NCBI GenBank assembly: GCA_946540105.1
Contig: CAMNIA010000003.1
Coordinates: forward strand, 1-49,080
Source: an uncultured Prevotella sp.
GTDB taxonomy: Bacteria; Bacteroidota; Bacteroidia; Bacteroidales; Bacteroidaceae
Reading direction: 5' to 3'
DNA length: 49,080 bases
The notes beneath the pieces are model-generated. The model did not search any database. It worked only from the letters and a program-made list of their open reading frames with translations, and had not been told where the DNA came from. The position numbers and the translations under genes were made by a program. The first letter of the stretch is position 1. The number at the start of each line of letters is the position of its first letter. This document shows, piece by piece, positions 6,894 through 15,963 of this stretch.

Positions 6894-9800
6894 TCAATTT
6901 TCTATTAAGACTACTCCGTGTTGTTTTTTGCCATCCATCATGACTTTCAAGGGCTTGTCGAAGCGCACGTGGCGCACAAACTGTGTCTCCTCGACAGCAG
7001 GCATGGCATCAAGGACAGCCTGCTGCAAGACGCCATCGCCCGTATAGGTATTGATGGTGAAATACCCCACCCCGAACGAGGTCAGGTTCTGGAAGAAGTG
7101 GGTTCCCTGAGAGGGGTCGACGTGATAGTTCTTCAATCCTGCCTCCACGATGACGCGTGCCGCTGAGATGTGAGGCCACTTGACGGGAATGCCCAGCCAG
7201 GGGTCGCTGCTTCCCCACCGTCCTGGACCTATCAAGATGTAAGAGGAACCTATCGCTTGACCGTCGCCATCTGACGACTGTACAAAGTCGCCATTCAGGA
7301 ATCGCTTGTTAATCTGCTGTATCTCTTCAGCTATCTGCGGGTTGTTGGCTGCCGTGAAGTCGTCAGGAGTCTTGACATACACGACATCGACGACATCCTC
7401 CGAGATGCCATGTCCCAGCGAGTTGTGTGAGCGCAGCAAGCAGCGCTCGTCGGGAATGGCAGCTAAATCTTCATCCAACACCTGTTTTGAATCGACAATA
7501 GGACGAATCTGCAGCAGATAGAAGTCGCCACGTGACCCGCCATTAGAGAGGTTGCACGCAAACTCTATCTCAACGGGGCGGCGCATCTCTTCCGCTCCGT
7601 ATTGTTGCGACAGCTGCAGGATTTCCGGCAGGGGAAAGATGCCCTGTTGCAATACGCCGCAGAACGATATCACCTTGCGTCCGCCCTCATAAATGCCGTC
7701 ACGGATAATCTGGTCCATCGGGTCATACGTAGAGGCGATGCCCTGCAACGACCCGTCTTTGTCGGCTTCCTTCACGCGCAGGTTCAAGATGTTGAAGCCA
7801 TCATCTACAGCCCAGTCGCCCCACTGCTCCGGCTCTGCCTTGGGTTTCATATCCAAGGCATAGAAGCGTGTCTGCGTCTCCTTCAGCGCCGTTTCCATCT
7901 CTGATGTCTGCAACACCTGGTTGGGGTGGTGAGGACTGACACGCAGCGTCTGACCGCCGTCCACGATATATTTTCCCAAGCCTAATGCCAGAGAAGCGAT
8001 GCCTTCTTCTGCCAGTTCGTCGCCGATGGGATAGTAGTTCAGCGAGCGCAGCACACCGCTGAAGGTAGGATAGAAGCGGTCGCCATACTGCTGTCCCACA
8101 ACCTCCTGCAAGATGACAGCCATTTTCTCCTGATCAATGACGTTACTGGTTGCTGTCATATATGCCTTCGAGTCCTTATAGTAGACAGAGGCATAGACGC
8201 CCTTGATGGCACAAGCCAGCATGCGCAGCATCTCGTACTTGTCGTCAAGATAGGGTATCATGTATGTGCTGTAGATACCGGCAAAGGGCTGATAGTGAGA
8301 GTCTTCCAACAGAGAACTGGACCGCACGGCAATAGGACTCTTCACCGCTTCGAAGAACGTGAAGAAGTCGGCTATGAGTGCGTCGGGCAACTGTGCCTTC
8401 AGGAAGTGCTGCAGAATAATCTTGTCATCGGCATCGCTAAGCGCTATCGTCCACAGGTTATTCTTATCCATAAACTCGTCGAAGAAGTCGGTACAGAGCA
8501 CGACCGTCTTAGGTATCTGCACCGTAGCATTATCGAAATGGTTGAGTTCCGGATGTCGCTTGATGATGTTGTCCAGGAATGCCAAGCCACGTCCTTTTCC
8601 GCCCAGCGAACCGTCTCCGATGCGTGCAAAGTGGGCATAGCGGTCGAACTTCAGACGGTCGAAGACAGCTACGATACCAATATTCTTCATGCGACGATAC
8701 TGCACAATGGCATCAAAGATTATCTGGCGGTGAGCATCGACATCCTTCAGCTTATGCCACGTCACCGTCTTCAGAAACTGCGACACAGGGAAGATGGCGC
8801 GAGCACAGAGCCAGCGACTCATGTGGTTGCGCGATACGTGGTAGAGCATGGAGTCGTTGGGAATCTTGAAGATGTTGTCTTGCAACTCCTTCAGCGTAGC
8901 CACGCGAGCCACCTCTTCGCGGGTTGTAGGGTCACGGAATACGAAATCGCCAAAGCCCATATGCTCCTCGATGAGTTTGCGCAGGTCGACATTCATCTTC
9001 TTGGAGTTCTTATCCACAAAATGGAAGTGTTCGGCCTCAGCCTTCTCCTTATTATGTATCTCTGAGCTCTGCAGTATCAAGGGCACATATTCGTCACGAC
9101 GGCGTATCTCGCGTAACAGTTTCAGACCTGCCTCGGCATCACCCTCCTCGACATGACTCAAGCGACCTTCATGTGCTTCCATCGGAAAGCGTGTGTCGCT
9201 AATGACACCCAAGACGTTGTCGTGGTATTTATCATACCAGAACATGGCTTCTTCGTAGTTAGTAGCCAGCACGACTTTGGGGCGTCCGCGCTTGCGCTGT
9301 GCAGCGGCATGCGGGTTCAGGGCTTCTGTCGAGAAATTCTTCGACTGTACTAAAATATAGTTATAGAGATTTGGCAACACACTGGAGTAGAAGCGGATGT
9401 TATCCTCTACGAGCAGTATCATCTGCACACCAGCCTCATTGATGTCGTGCTCAATGTTCATCTTGTCCTCGATGAGCTTGATGATGCTCAAGATGAGGTT
9501 GGTGTTACCTAACCAGCAGAACACGTAGTCGAAGATGGTCATATCTTCGTGCTCTATGCGCTTCGTGATGCCATGCGAGAATGGAGTAAGCACGACGCAA
9601 GGAACCTGCGGTGCGAGTTGCTTGACATCACGTGCCACCTGGAAGGCATCGTTGTCGGCATTACCAGGCATACAGATAACCAAGTCTACATCGGTGGTCT
9701 GCAGCACCTGGTGGGCTTCTTCTTTTGTAGACACCTGTGTAAACGTGGGTGGATAGCGCATGCCCAACTCACTATACTCATCGAACAACTTTTCGTCAAT

Positions 9801-9941
9801 GCGGCCGTCATCTTCCAACATAAAGGCATCATAGGGATTCGCCACTATCAGTACGTTAAAGATACGGCGTGTCATCAGGTTGACGAACGACACGTCTTTC
9901 AGGAAAAAGTTATTGAACTCCTGTGGTATTGTTGCGCTCAC
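6894..9941 (-). CDS. Receiver-domain / PEP-synthase-like ATP-grasp fusion protein
   Basis: The 1015-residue protein combines three parts. Residues 25-165 look like a degenerate receiver domain without the phosphoacceptor. Residues 172-330 look like a receiver with LLVEDN (acidic pair 179-180), D249 in GVISDTRFP and K311. From about 440 there is a PEP synthase/PPDK-type nucleotide-binding domain, with LGGKGRGLAFLD (446-457) and IAVRSSSLLEDSHYQPFAG (537-555). The C-terminus has a conserved block around GPGRWGSSDPWLG. I find no TSHA-type phosphohistidine motif and no PEP-utilising barrel, so it is unlikely to be a standard PEP synthase. It has its own canonical promoter. The function is unknown; a signal-controlled phosphotransfer or ligase role is conceivable. 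Confidence 0.75.
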   Translation of the reverse strand: MSATIPQEFNNFFLKDVSFVNLMTRRIFNVLIVANPYDAFMLEDDGRIDEKLFDEYSELGMRYPPTFTQVSTKEEAHQVLQTTDVDLVICMPGNADNDAFQVARDVKQLAPQVPCVVLTPFSHGITKRIEHEDMTIFDYVFCWLGNTNLILSIIKLIEDKMNIEHDINEAGVQMILLVEDNIRFYSSVLPNLYNYILVQSKNFSTEALNPHAAAQRKRGRPKVVLATNYEEAMFWYDKYHDNVLGVISDTRFPMEAHEGRLSHVEEGDAEAGLKLLREIRRRDEYVPLILQSSEIHNKEKAEAEHFHFVDKNSKKMNVDLRKLIEEHMGFGDFVFRDPTTREEVARVATLKELQDNIFKIPNDSMLYHVSRNHMSRWLCARAIFPVSQFLKTVTWHKLKDVDAHRQIIFDAIVQYRRMKNIGIVAVFDRLKFDRYAHFARIGDGSLGGKGRGLAFLDNIIKRHPELNHFDNATVQIPKTVVLCTDFFDEFMDKNNLWTIALSDADDKIILQHFLKAQLPDALIADFFTFFEAVKSPIAVRSSSLLEDSHYQPFAGIYSTYMIPYLDDKYEMLRMLACAIKGVYASVYYKDSKAYMTATSNVIDQEKMAVILQEVVGQQYGDRFYPTFSGVLRSLNYYPIGDELAEEGIASLALGLGKYIVDGGQTLRVSPHHPNQVLQTSEMETALKETQTRFYALDMKPKAEPEQWGDWAVDDGFNILNLRVKEADKDGSLQGIASTYDPMDQIIRDGIYEGGRKVISFCGVLQQGIFPLPEILQLSQQYGAEEMRRPVEIEFACNLSNGGSRGDFYLLQIRPIVDSKQVLDEDLAAIPDERCLLRSHNSLGHGISEDVVDVVYVKTPDDFTAANNPQIAEEIQQINKRFLNGDFVQSSDGDGQAIGSSYILIGPGRWGSSDPWLGIPVKWPHISAARVIVEAGLKNYHVDPSQGTHFFQNLTSFGVGYFTINTYTGDGVLQQAVLDAMPAVEETQFVRHVRFDKPLKVMMDGKKQHGVVLIEN

Positions 9942-9978
9942 GTATTCTTGTCTTTTAGCTTGGGTTTGTTTCCGTCTG

Positions 9979-9986
9979 CAAATTTA
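9979..9986 (-). promoter_or_regulatory. Promoter for the ATP-grasp fusion gene
   Basis: The minus strand reads TAAATTTG, and a perfect TTTG (10007-10010) lies 20 bp upstream. This is one of the best -33/-7 pairs in the window. The start codon at 9941 lies about 37 bp downstream. The rest of the 9942-10060 gap shows nothing else I can name. Confidence 0.75.
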
Positions 9987-10060
9987 CAACTTTTTCTGCA
10001 CATCGTCAAACATTTCCGTAATTCTTTTCGGCAAGATGAGGAGCACCTCCGCTTCAACAC

Positions 10061-10627
10061 TTATTTCTTACGGATAAAATAGCCATTGTTCTTCTTGACG
10101 AAAGCGTCGGTGCGCAGCACATGGCGCTGATGGTCAAAGTAGGTATTCGGATTGACGGGCTTGCCTTGAATGCGTGTTTCGAAATGCAGGTGCGGTGTTG
10201 AGGCACGTCCCGTCTGTCCTGTCAAGGCTATGACCTGTCCGGCCCTGACGCGCTCGCCCTGTTTGACAAGATTCTTGGAGTTATGGCTGTAGTAAGTCTC
10301 CAACCCGTTCTCATGACGCAGACGCACCAAGTTGCCGTAGCCCGACGACTTGCCGGAGAACACCACCACGCCGTCGAATGCCGCCAGTATCTTGTCTTTA
10401 TTCGTGGTTTTCAAGTCGACTCCCGTATGCCGGCGTCCGTCACGCCCTCCGTAGTTACTTATCACCTTGGCACCAGGCAGCGGATAACACCACCACTGAC
10501 GATTTCTGCTGGTTGTCGTCCGCTGACTGGTGTCGAGTTGGCTGCCGCCATACTGACGGTGAGAGCAGTCGGTGAAGCAGAATACCAGCAGCAGGGTGAG
10601 CAGATAGCGCAGACTAATCCTCCTCAT
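10061..10627 (-). CDS. M23 (LytM-type) metallopeptidase, probable lipoprotein
   Basis: The 188-residue protein begins [10 protein letters not shown] and has a hydrophobic leader ending in FCFTDC. Cys21 is a likely but non-standard lipobox cysteine (Asp at -1). The M23 domain follows, with HTGVD (H67 and D71), H115 in YYSHN and PHLHFE (H146 and H148). These are the zinc ligands and catalytic residues of LytM endopeptidases, which cut peptidoglycan cross-bridges or regulate amidases. I chose the ATG at 10627 because it gives a leader peptide; the longer frame lacks one. This start lies inside the last codons of obgE, a 14-bp overlap suggesting coupling. Confidence 0.85.
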   Translation of the reverse strand: MRRISLRYLLTLLLVFCFTDCSHRQYGGSQLDTSQRTTTSRNRQWWCYPLPGAKVISNYGGRDGRRHTGVDLKTTNKDKILAAFDGVVVFSGKSSGYGNLVRLRHENGLETYYSHNSKNLVKQGERVRAGQVIALTGQTGRASTPHLHFETRIQGKPVNPNTYFDHQRHVLRTDAFVKKNNGYFIRKK

Positions 10628-11789
10628 ATTCGAAGTCTTCCAGTTCCTCCCAGTCGTCAAAGTCTTCCTGGCTGTCGTCATCAACGACCTCGATGTCATC
10701 ATCAGCGCCCTCCTCAGCCAGTTCCTCGGCAAAGCGCGTCATGTCTTTGTCGCGGTGTACCAGCGTGTCTTCGCTGAGTACAGAAGCCAACTTGTTACTC
10801 TCGGCATTCAGTTCACGCCACAGCACATCTTTCAACTCGTCCAAACCCTTGCCGGCAACGGCAGAGATAAAGACACAAGGCAGGTCGTCGGGCAGTGTCT
10901 CACGTAGCATCTCGATGAGTTCGTCGTCTAATAAGTCACATTTCGTAATTGCCAGTACGCGGTGCTTGGAGAGCATTTCGGGATTGAACTGCCGCAGTTC
11001 GTTCAGCAGGATTTCGTATTCGTGCTTGATGTCATCAGCATCGCCAGGCACCATGAACAACAGTAGCGAGTTGCGCTCGATGTGACGAAGGAAGCGGAGT
11101 CCCAAGCCTTTGCCTTCGGCAGCACCCTCGATGATGCCAGGGATGTCTGCCATCACAAAAGAGCGCTGGTCGCGATAGCCCACAATGCCCAACGAGGGTT
11201 CCATCGTGGTAAAGGGGTAGTTGGCAATCTTGGGACGGGCGTTGCTGAGTGCCGACAGCAGCGTCGACTTTCCGGCATTGGGGAATCCCACAAGACCGAC
11301 ATCAGCCAGCAGCTTCAGTTCGAGGATGACGGTCATCTCTTGCATCGGCTCGCCTGGCTGTGCATAACGCGGAGCCTGGTTGGTAGCCGAGCGGAACTGA
11401 AAGTTTCCGAGTCCGCCACGACCACCTTTCAGCAAGACTATCTCCTGTCCGTCGTAAGTGACATCGCAGACATACTTTCCTGTCTCGGCATCGTAGACGA
11501 CGGTACCACATGGCACGTCGATGTACACATCCTTGCCATCGGTGCCGTGACACTTGTCCCTGCCGCCGTTGCCACCATGTTCTGCAAAGATGTGACGCTC
11601 ATAGCGCAAGTGCAAAAGCGTCCAGTAGTTGTGGTTGCCTCGCAGGATGATGCTGCCGCCCCGTCCGCCGTCTCCGCCGTCGGGACCGCCGTTCGGGTTG
11701 TACTTTACGTGTCGCAGATGCATAGAGCCGCGACCACCCTTTCCTGAGCGGCACAGTATCTTGACGTAGTCTACGAAGTTTGATTCCAT
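10614..11789 (-). CDS. obgE: Obg family ribosome-assembly GTPase
   Basis: The 391-residue protein starts with the glycine-rich Obg fold (1-158), visible as [13 protein letters not shown] and [10 protein letters not shown]. The GTPase domain has G1 GFPNAGKS (168-175), G3 DIPGIIEGA and G4 TKCD. The C-terminal tail is highly acidic (long D/E runs). Obg binds the 50S subunit and links ribosome maturation to growth. It lies 1 bp after adk and overlaps the M23 gene, in a probable hpt-adk-obgE-M23 operon. The adk-obgE pairing is common in Bacteroidetes, as far as I recall. Confidence 0.97.
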   Translation of the reverse strand: MESNFVDYVKILCRSGKGGRGSMHLRHVKYNPNGGPDGGDGGRGGSIILRGNHNYWTLLHLRYERHIFAEHGGNGGRDKCHGTDGKDVYIDVPCGTVVYDAETGKYVCDVTYDGQEIVLLKGGRGGLGNFQFRSATNQAPRYAQPGEPMQEMTVILELKLLADVGLVGFPNAGKSTLLSALSNARPKIANYPFTTMEPSLGIVGYRDQRSFVMADIPGIIEGAAEGKGLGLRFLRHIERNSLLLFMVPGDADDIKHEYEILLNELRQFNPEMLSKHRVLAITKCDLLDDELIEMLRETLPDDLPCVFISAVAGKGLDELKDVLWRELNAESNKLASVLSEDTLVHRDKDMTRFAEELAEEGADDDIEVVDDDSQEDFDDWEELEDFEYEED

Positions 11790-11790
11790 G

Positions 11791-12363
11791 TTAAATATTA
11801 TCTACAACTTTCTGAATGTCGCTGAAGATGCGCTCCAGCGTACCATGCCCGTTGATGTGGAAATGCAGTCCTTCCTTCTTGTACCACGCTATGAGGGGCT
11901 GTGTCTGCGAATGATAGACCATGAGGCGTTTCTTGATAGTCTCCTCGTTGTCATCGGCACGTCCGCTGTCCTTGCCGCGCTTGATAAGTCGCTGCACCAG
12001 TTCTTCCTCCGGTACGTCAAGTTCTATCATAGCAGCGACCTTGTCGCCACGCTCGCTGAGCATCTGCTTCAAGGCCTCAGCCTGCGGAATGGTACGTGGA
12101 AAACCGTCGAAGATGACGCCCTTATGTCCACGTCCATAGCCGTCATACACCTTTGCCAGAATGCTTATCATCAGGTCGTCAGGAATCAGGTTGCCACCAT
12201 CGATATAGCTGGCAGCCAGCTTCCCCAGCTCTGTTCCTTTCTTGATTTCGCTACGCAGAACGTCGCCGGTAGAAATATGTCCCAAGCCGTAGTGTTCAAT
12301 CATCAAATCACTCTGGGTGCCTTTCCCTGAGCCGGGTGCACCGAAAATCACAATGTTCTTCAT
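11791..12363 (-). CDS. adk: Adenylate kinase, short form
   Basis: The 190-residue protein begins [17 protein letters not shown], which contains the P-loop. It also has the AMP-binding region [12 protein letters not shown] and [12 protein letters not shown]. There is no long zinc-type LID insert, so it is the short type. It interconverts ATP plus AMP with two ADP. The ATG at 12363 is the family start. The frame remains open upstream to an ATG at 12492 and would add 43 residues with no counterpart in the family. hpt lies upstream and obgE 1 bp downstream, on the same strand. Confidence 0.96.
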   Translation of the reverse strand: MKNIVIFGAPGSGKGTQSDLMIEHYGLGHISTGDVLRSEIKKGTELGKLAASYIDGGNLIPDDLMISILAKVYDGYGRGHKGVIFDGFPRTIPQAEALKQMLSERGDKVAAMIELDVPEEELVQRLIKRGKDSGRADDNEETIKKRLMVYHSQTQPLIAWYKKEGLHFHINGHGTLERIFSDIQKVVDNI

Positions 12364-12520
12364 CCGAATACGTTTTTCTTGATTGTCTCGTTTAATTTGC
12401 GTCTCTTTACCTTTATACCACAAGTCCGTGAGGAGGTCGCTCTGGCGAGCCTCTACGTCACTGGGCAGATGGGGTAGCTTTACTTGCCGCATAATACTAT
12501 TTCATTCTCTGTTCTAGTGT

Positions 12521-13060
12521 TTATCCTTCAACCAGTGTGAAGATTTCCTTCAAGTTCCGACCCTGCTGGTCATAGTCCAAACCATATCCGACAATAAAGT
12601 CGTTGGGAATCTCAAAGCAAGGATAGTCGATTTTCAACTTCTCTTCCAACTTTTCGGGCTTGACGAAAAGCGGACAGATGTGTATCTCCTGTGGATTGCG
12701 GTATTTCAGCGTCTCCAGCATCTGCCGCATGGTACGACCTGTATCCACGATATCTTCGACAATAACGATGGTTCTTCCAGTGATGTCAACGTTCAAGCCG
12801 ATGACTTCCCTTACCTTACCTGTTGAGATGACACCTTCGTACGATGTCAGCTTGACGAACGACACCTCGCAGGGGATGGTAATCTCGCGCAGCAGGTCTG
12901 CGGTAAACATAAAGGCACCGTTCAGCACACTGAGGAATAGCGGATTTTTGTCTGCCAGGTCGTGGTTTATCTGTGCTGCCACTTCTTTGATACGGGCTTT
13001 AATTTTCGCCTCTGGAATGGAGGTTTCAAACGTCTTGTCTTTGATTTTAACGATACTCAT
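12521..13060 (-). CDS. hpt: Hypoxanthine phosphoribosyltransferase
   Basis: The 179-residue protein has the PRPP-binding motif VIVEDIVDTGRTM and the purine-binding C-terminal segment IPNDFIVGYGLDYD. It salvages hypoxanthine (and usually guanine) to the nucleotide with PRPP. The start MSIVKIKDKTF at 13060 is an ATG; a frame beginning at 13075 would use TTG. The promoter element at 13086 puts it first in the hpt-adk-obgE-M23 operon, divergent from nnr. The purine-salvage gene beside adenylate kinase makes functional sense. Confidence 0.95.
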   Translation of the reverse strand: MSIVKIKDKTFETSIPEAKIKARIKEVAAQINHDLADKNPLFLSVLNGAFMFTADLLREITIPCEVSFVKLTSYEGVISTGKVREVIGLNVDITGRTIVIVEDIVDTGRTMRQMLETLKYRNPQEIHICPLFVKPEKLEEKLKIDYPCFEIPNDFIVGYGLDYDQQGRNLKEIFTLVEG

Positions 13061-13085
13061 AGGTCTGAAATTCAAAATTTTGGCA

Positions 13086-13093
13086 CAAAATTA
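13086..13093 (-). promoter_or_regulatory. -7 promoter element for hpt
   Basis: The minus strand reads TAATTTTG, an exact TAnnTTTG, 25 bp before the hpt ATG. It is back to back with the nnr element. I see no well-spaced -33 box. Confidence 0.6.
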
Positions 13094-13137
13094 CAAAATT
13101 TTCGGCAAAAAATGTGCATTGATTAGCATATTTTTCG

Positions 13138-13145
13138 TATTTTTG
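13138..13145 (+). promoter_or_regulatory. -7 promoter element for nnr
   Basis: TATTTTTG matches TAnnTTTG exactly and lies only 7 bp before the ATG at 13153. The message would be nearly leaderless. Confidence 0.6.
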
Positions 13146-13152
13146 CATCGCA

Positions 13153-14667
13153 ATGAAGATATTTACAAGTAATCAGATACGTGAATTAGACAAATACACC
13201 ATTGAGAACGAGCCCATCACCAGCCTCGACTTGATGGAGCGCGCCTCAAGGACATTGACGCGAGCCATAACCTGCCTGTGGTCTGCCACGACACCCGTTG
13301 TCGTGTTTGCAGGACCAGGCAACAACGGCGGTGACGCACTGGCCGTAGCGCGCATGCTGGCAGAGCAGGACTACCTCGTTTCAGTATATCTTTTCAACAT
13401 CAGCGACAGCTTGTCGGTCGATTGTGCTGCCAACAAGCGCCGGCTGCAAGACTGCAGGCGCGTCAAAGAGTTCATAGAAGTCACTCAGGAGTTCGACCCT
13501 CCTGTGCTGGATAGCAGCATGTTGGTTATCGACGGGTTGTTTGGTTCCGGACTGAACAAGCCCCTTGCTGGCGGCTTTGCCTCACTGGTGAAGTACATCA
13601 ACAGCTCTTCGGCACAGGTTGCCAGCATCGATGTTCCCTCGGGACTGATGACCGAGAACAACAACTACAACGTACGTGCCAACATTATCCGTGCCACGAC
13701 GACGCTGACGCTGCAGCAACCGAAGCTGTCGTTTCTCTTCGCCGAGAACTATCCCTTCGTCGGACAGCTACGCATCTTGGACATCCGTCTCAGTCAGGAC
13801 GGCATGGATAAGATAGAGACGCCATACGCCATCATAGAAGAGTCTTTGGTACGCTCGCTGCTGAAGAAGCGGAACCCCTTTGCACATAAAGGGCAGATGG
13901 GCAACGCCCTCATCGTGGCAGGCAGTTACTGCATGGCAGGAGCTGCCGTTTTGGCTACGAAGGCATGTCTCCGTGCCGGCGTAGGGAAAGTCACGATAGA
14001 CACTCCCCACTGCAACATCTCCATTCTTCAGTCGTCGGTACCCGAAGCCATTGTCAGGACAGGAACAGAAGAGACTATCTTTGCCGACCCCTTGGATACG
14101 GACGAGTATGATGCTTTGGGCATCGGTCCTGGCTTGGGACAAAGCGAACAAACTGCCATTGCCCTCATTTCACAACTGAGAGCAGCTCAATGTCCGACAG
14201 TGGTTGATGCTGATGCCATCAACATCTTGGCAAAACACCGCGCCTGGATGCAGCAGCTGCCGAAAGGCATCATCCTGACACCCCACCCCAAGGAGTTCGA
14301 CAGGTTGGAAGGTCACTCGGCCGACAGTTTTGAGCGCTTGTCGAAAGCCCGCAACCTGGCAGCCAGAATCAAAGGCTACGTCATCCTGAAGGGTCACTAT
14401 ACGGCTGTCTGTATGCCCGACGGACGTACGCTCTTTAATGCGACGGGCAATGCCGGCATGGCTACAGCGGGTAGTGGTGACGTGCTGACAGGCATCATCA
14501 CCGGACTGCTGGCTCAAGGCTACAAGCCGCAGGAGGCCTGTTTCCTCGGTGTCTACCTGCACGGGATGGCAGGCGACTTGGCAGCCAGCGAACTGGGAGA
14601 AGAGAGTCTGATAGCCAGCGACATCATTGCCTTTCTGCCTAAAGTGCTAAAGCGCTTAAGAGAATAA
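13153..14667 (+). CDS. nnr: Bifunctional NAD(P)H-hydrate epimerase / ADP-dependent dehydratase
   Basis: The 504-residue protein is the two-domain repair enzyme for hydrated NAD(P)H. The N-terminal YjeF epimerase domain (about 1-215) has GPGNNGGDAL and IDGLFGSGL. The C-terminal ribokinase-like dehydratase domain (about 225-500) has KGQMGNALIVAGS, GPGLGQ and GSGDVLTGIITGLLAQG. The full-length fusion is intact. It stands alone between the divergent hpt promoter and the hairpin at 14679, so it is probably monocistronic. Confidence 0.95.
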   Translation: MKIFTSNQIRELDKYTIENEPITSLDLMERASRTLTRAITCLWSATTPVVVFAGPGNNGGDALAVARMLAEQDYLVSVYLFNISDSLSVDCAANKRRLQDCRRVKEFIEVTQEFDPPVLDSSMLVIDGLFGSGLNKPLAGGFASLVKYINSSSAQVASIDVPSGLMTENNNYNVRANIIRATTTLTLQQPKLSFLFAENYPFVGQLRILDIRLSQDGMDKIETPYAIIEESLVRSLLKKRNPFAHKGQMGNALIVAGSYCMAGAAVLATKACLRAGVGKVTIDTPHCNISILQSSVPEAIVRTGTEETIFADPLDTDEYDALGIGPGLGQSEQTAIALISQLRAAQCPTVVDADAINILAKHRAWMQQLPKGIILTPHPKEFDRLEGHSADSFERLSKARNLAARIKGYVILKGHYTAVCMPDGRTLFNATGNAGMATAGSGDVLTGIITGLLAQGYKPQEACFLGVYLHGMAGDLAASELGEESLIASDIIAFLPKVLKRLRE

Positions 14668-14678
14668 CAGAAACGAAG

Positions 14679-14705
14679 AAAAGCATCCTCGCTCAGGATG
14701 CTTTT
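14679..14705. terminator. Bidirectional hairpin terminator between nnr and tRNA-Lys
   Basis: An inverted repeat, AAAAGCATCCT and AGGATGCTTTT around a 5-nt loop, is A-rich on the left and T-rich on the right. It can end nnr on the plus strand and the tRNA transcript on the minus strand. Confidence 0.85.
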
Positions 14706-14713
14706 CTCGTTTG

Positions 14714-14786
14714 TGACTCGTTTGGGGCTCGAACCCAAGACCCCAACATTAAAAGTGTTGTGCTCTACCAACTGAGCTAACGAGTC
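14714..14786 (-). tRNA. tRNA-Lys (anticodon TTT)
   Basis: On the minus strand a 73-nt cloverleaf folds fully. It has a 7-bp acceptor stem (GACTCGT/ACGAGTC), a D arm with GCTC/GAGC, an anticodon loop CTTTTAA with anticodon TTT, a 5-nt variable loop and a T arm with TTCGAGC. The discriminator base is A. The 3' CCA is not encoded. A promoter 40 bp upstream and the hairpin just downstream make it a stand-alone unit. Confidence 0.97.
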
Positions 14787-14826
14787 TCCGCGACTTATGA
14801 AACGGAATGTTTTCGTAAATCGGGTG

Positions 14827-14834
14827 CAAAGGTA
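14827..14834 (-). promoter_or_regulatory. Promoter for tRNA-Lys
   Basis: The minus strand reads TACCTTTG with a perfect TTTG (14855-14858) 20 bp upstream. It is a canonical Bacteroidetes -33/-7 pair 40 bp before the tRNA 5' end. The -33 box lies at the very end of the tdk gene. Confidence 0.75.
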
Positions 14835-14859
14835 CAATGATTTTTTGGAATGACCAAAT

Positions 14860-15462
14860 TTATTGGGATGTTTTTTCAGTCTGTTCGGCAGCAATGGCTT
14901 TCTGATAGCAGTCGCGGCATAGCGGTTCGTACTCCTGAGTCTCGCCTAGCAGTACCCGTTTGTCGTTCTGTACGGTGCGATGACTGACATAAGCCAACGC
15001 CCCACACTTGACACAGATGGCATGCACCTTTGTCACATCGTCGGCGATGGCGCAGAGGGCAGGCATCGGACCGAAGGGAACGCCTTTGAAGTCCATATCC
15101 AAGCCGGCAATGATGACACGTATGCCACGGTAAGCCAACTCGTTGCAGACGTCCACCAGTCCCATGTCAAAAAATTGTGCTTCGTCAATGCCTACGACAT
15201 CAATGTCGCTTGCCAGAAGCAGGATGCTGGCAGAGGAGTCAAGGGGTGTCGACAGAATGGCGTTGTGGTCGTGGCTCACCACCTCCTCGTCACTATAGCG
15301 GGTGTCGATGGCAGGTTTGAAGATTTCCACTTTCTGCTTGGCAAACTGTGCACGACGCAAACGGCGTATGAGTTCTTCGGTCTTTCCGGAAAACATGGAG
15401 CCGCAGACAACCTCTATTCTGCCTGGTCGGCGTGTCTCTCCTGATGAAGGGTATGTTATCAT
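14860..15462 (-). CDS. tdk: Thymidine kinase
   Basis: The 200-residue protein is a type II thymidine kinase. It has the P-loop [11 protein letters not shown], the Walker B-like DEAQFFD and a zinc site built from CVKC and CRDC. It phosphorylates thymidine to dTMP for salvage. It follows gldH by 18 bp and is likely the last gene of the holB-PSP1-gldH-tdk unit. The start MITYPSSGE is an ATG, with the catalytic domain beginning about 15 residues in. Confidence 0.95.
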   Translation of the reverse strand: MITYPSSGETRRPGRIEVVCGSMFSGKTEELIRRLRRAQFAKQKVEIFKPAIDTRYSDEEVVSHDHNAILSTPLDSSASILLLASDIDVVGIDEAQFFDMGLVDVCNELAYRGIRVIIAGLDMDFKGVPFGPMPALCAIADDVTKVHAICVKCGALAYVSHRTVQNDKRVLLGETQEYEPLCRDCYQKAIAAEQTEKTSQ

Positions 15463-15480
15463 ATTGTCCTGGGTTTTAAG

Positions 15481-15963
15481 TTATTTCTTGTCATCGCTGA
15501 TTCTTATGCCGACATCCATCACGCCTGGCAACACCTCTAATTTCATGCAGTGAAAGACGGCAAAGCGTACGGTTTGTTTCTTATGGAGTAAGAACTGGCG
15601 CATCGGGAAGCTATACTGAAACTGACTCACGCCGCTGCCTGTACGCATTCCCCGCTTGTCCACCAGTTGGCAGTTTACCGTGTCGCGGCGTACCTGTTGC
15701 TGAGGCATGAGGGTCTGCTCCACCACGACGCTCAGGTTCCGATAGGGATAGCTGACATCGGTGCGCACATGCAACGCCACCTGATAGTTGCCGTCGGCAG
15801 CAATGGAAGGCACCTCGAAGCGTAGCGTGTCACTACGGTCCCACCCGTCGCCGGACGGTTGTTCGAAGTGGTGATAGACGGTGTCCTCATGACAAGCCGT
15901 CAACATAAGCAGCACGCCGAGAAACAGTCCGCATATATATAATAAGGTGTAGGTGCTTCTCAT
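15481..15963 (-). CDS. gldH: GldH-like lipoprotein
   Basis: The 160-residue protein has a lipoprotein signal with LTAC; Cys24 would be lipidated. The mature part has the GldH pattern, with YHHFEQ near the N-terminus and a C-terminal MDVGIRI. GldH is needed for gliding in flavobacteria, but homologues persist in non-motile Bacteroidales, where the role is unclear. Its ATG overlaps the TGA of the PSP1 gene, and holB lies further upstream, an arrangement known from Bacteroidetes. The identification rests on the lipobox, size and context. Confidence 0.8.
   Translation of the reverse strand: MRSTYTLLYICGLFLGVLLMLTACHEDTVYHHFEQPSGDGWDRSDTLRFEVPSIAADGNYQVALHVRTDVSYPYRNLSVVVEQTLMPQQQVRRDTVNCQLVDKRGMRTGSGVSQFQYSFPMRQFLLHKKQTVRFAVFHCMKLEVLPGVMDVGIRISDDKK

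Noticed and set aside
8295..9065. Plus-strand 256-codon frame inside the ATP-grasp fusion gene
   Set aside because: The minus strand encodes a coherent 1015-residue protein with recognisable motifs; the antisense frame has none.
11082..11747. Plus-strand 221-codon frame opposite obgE
   Set aside because: Obg motifs on the minus strand are unambiguous, and this frame has no family features.
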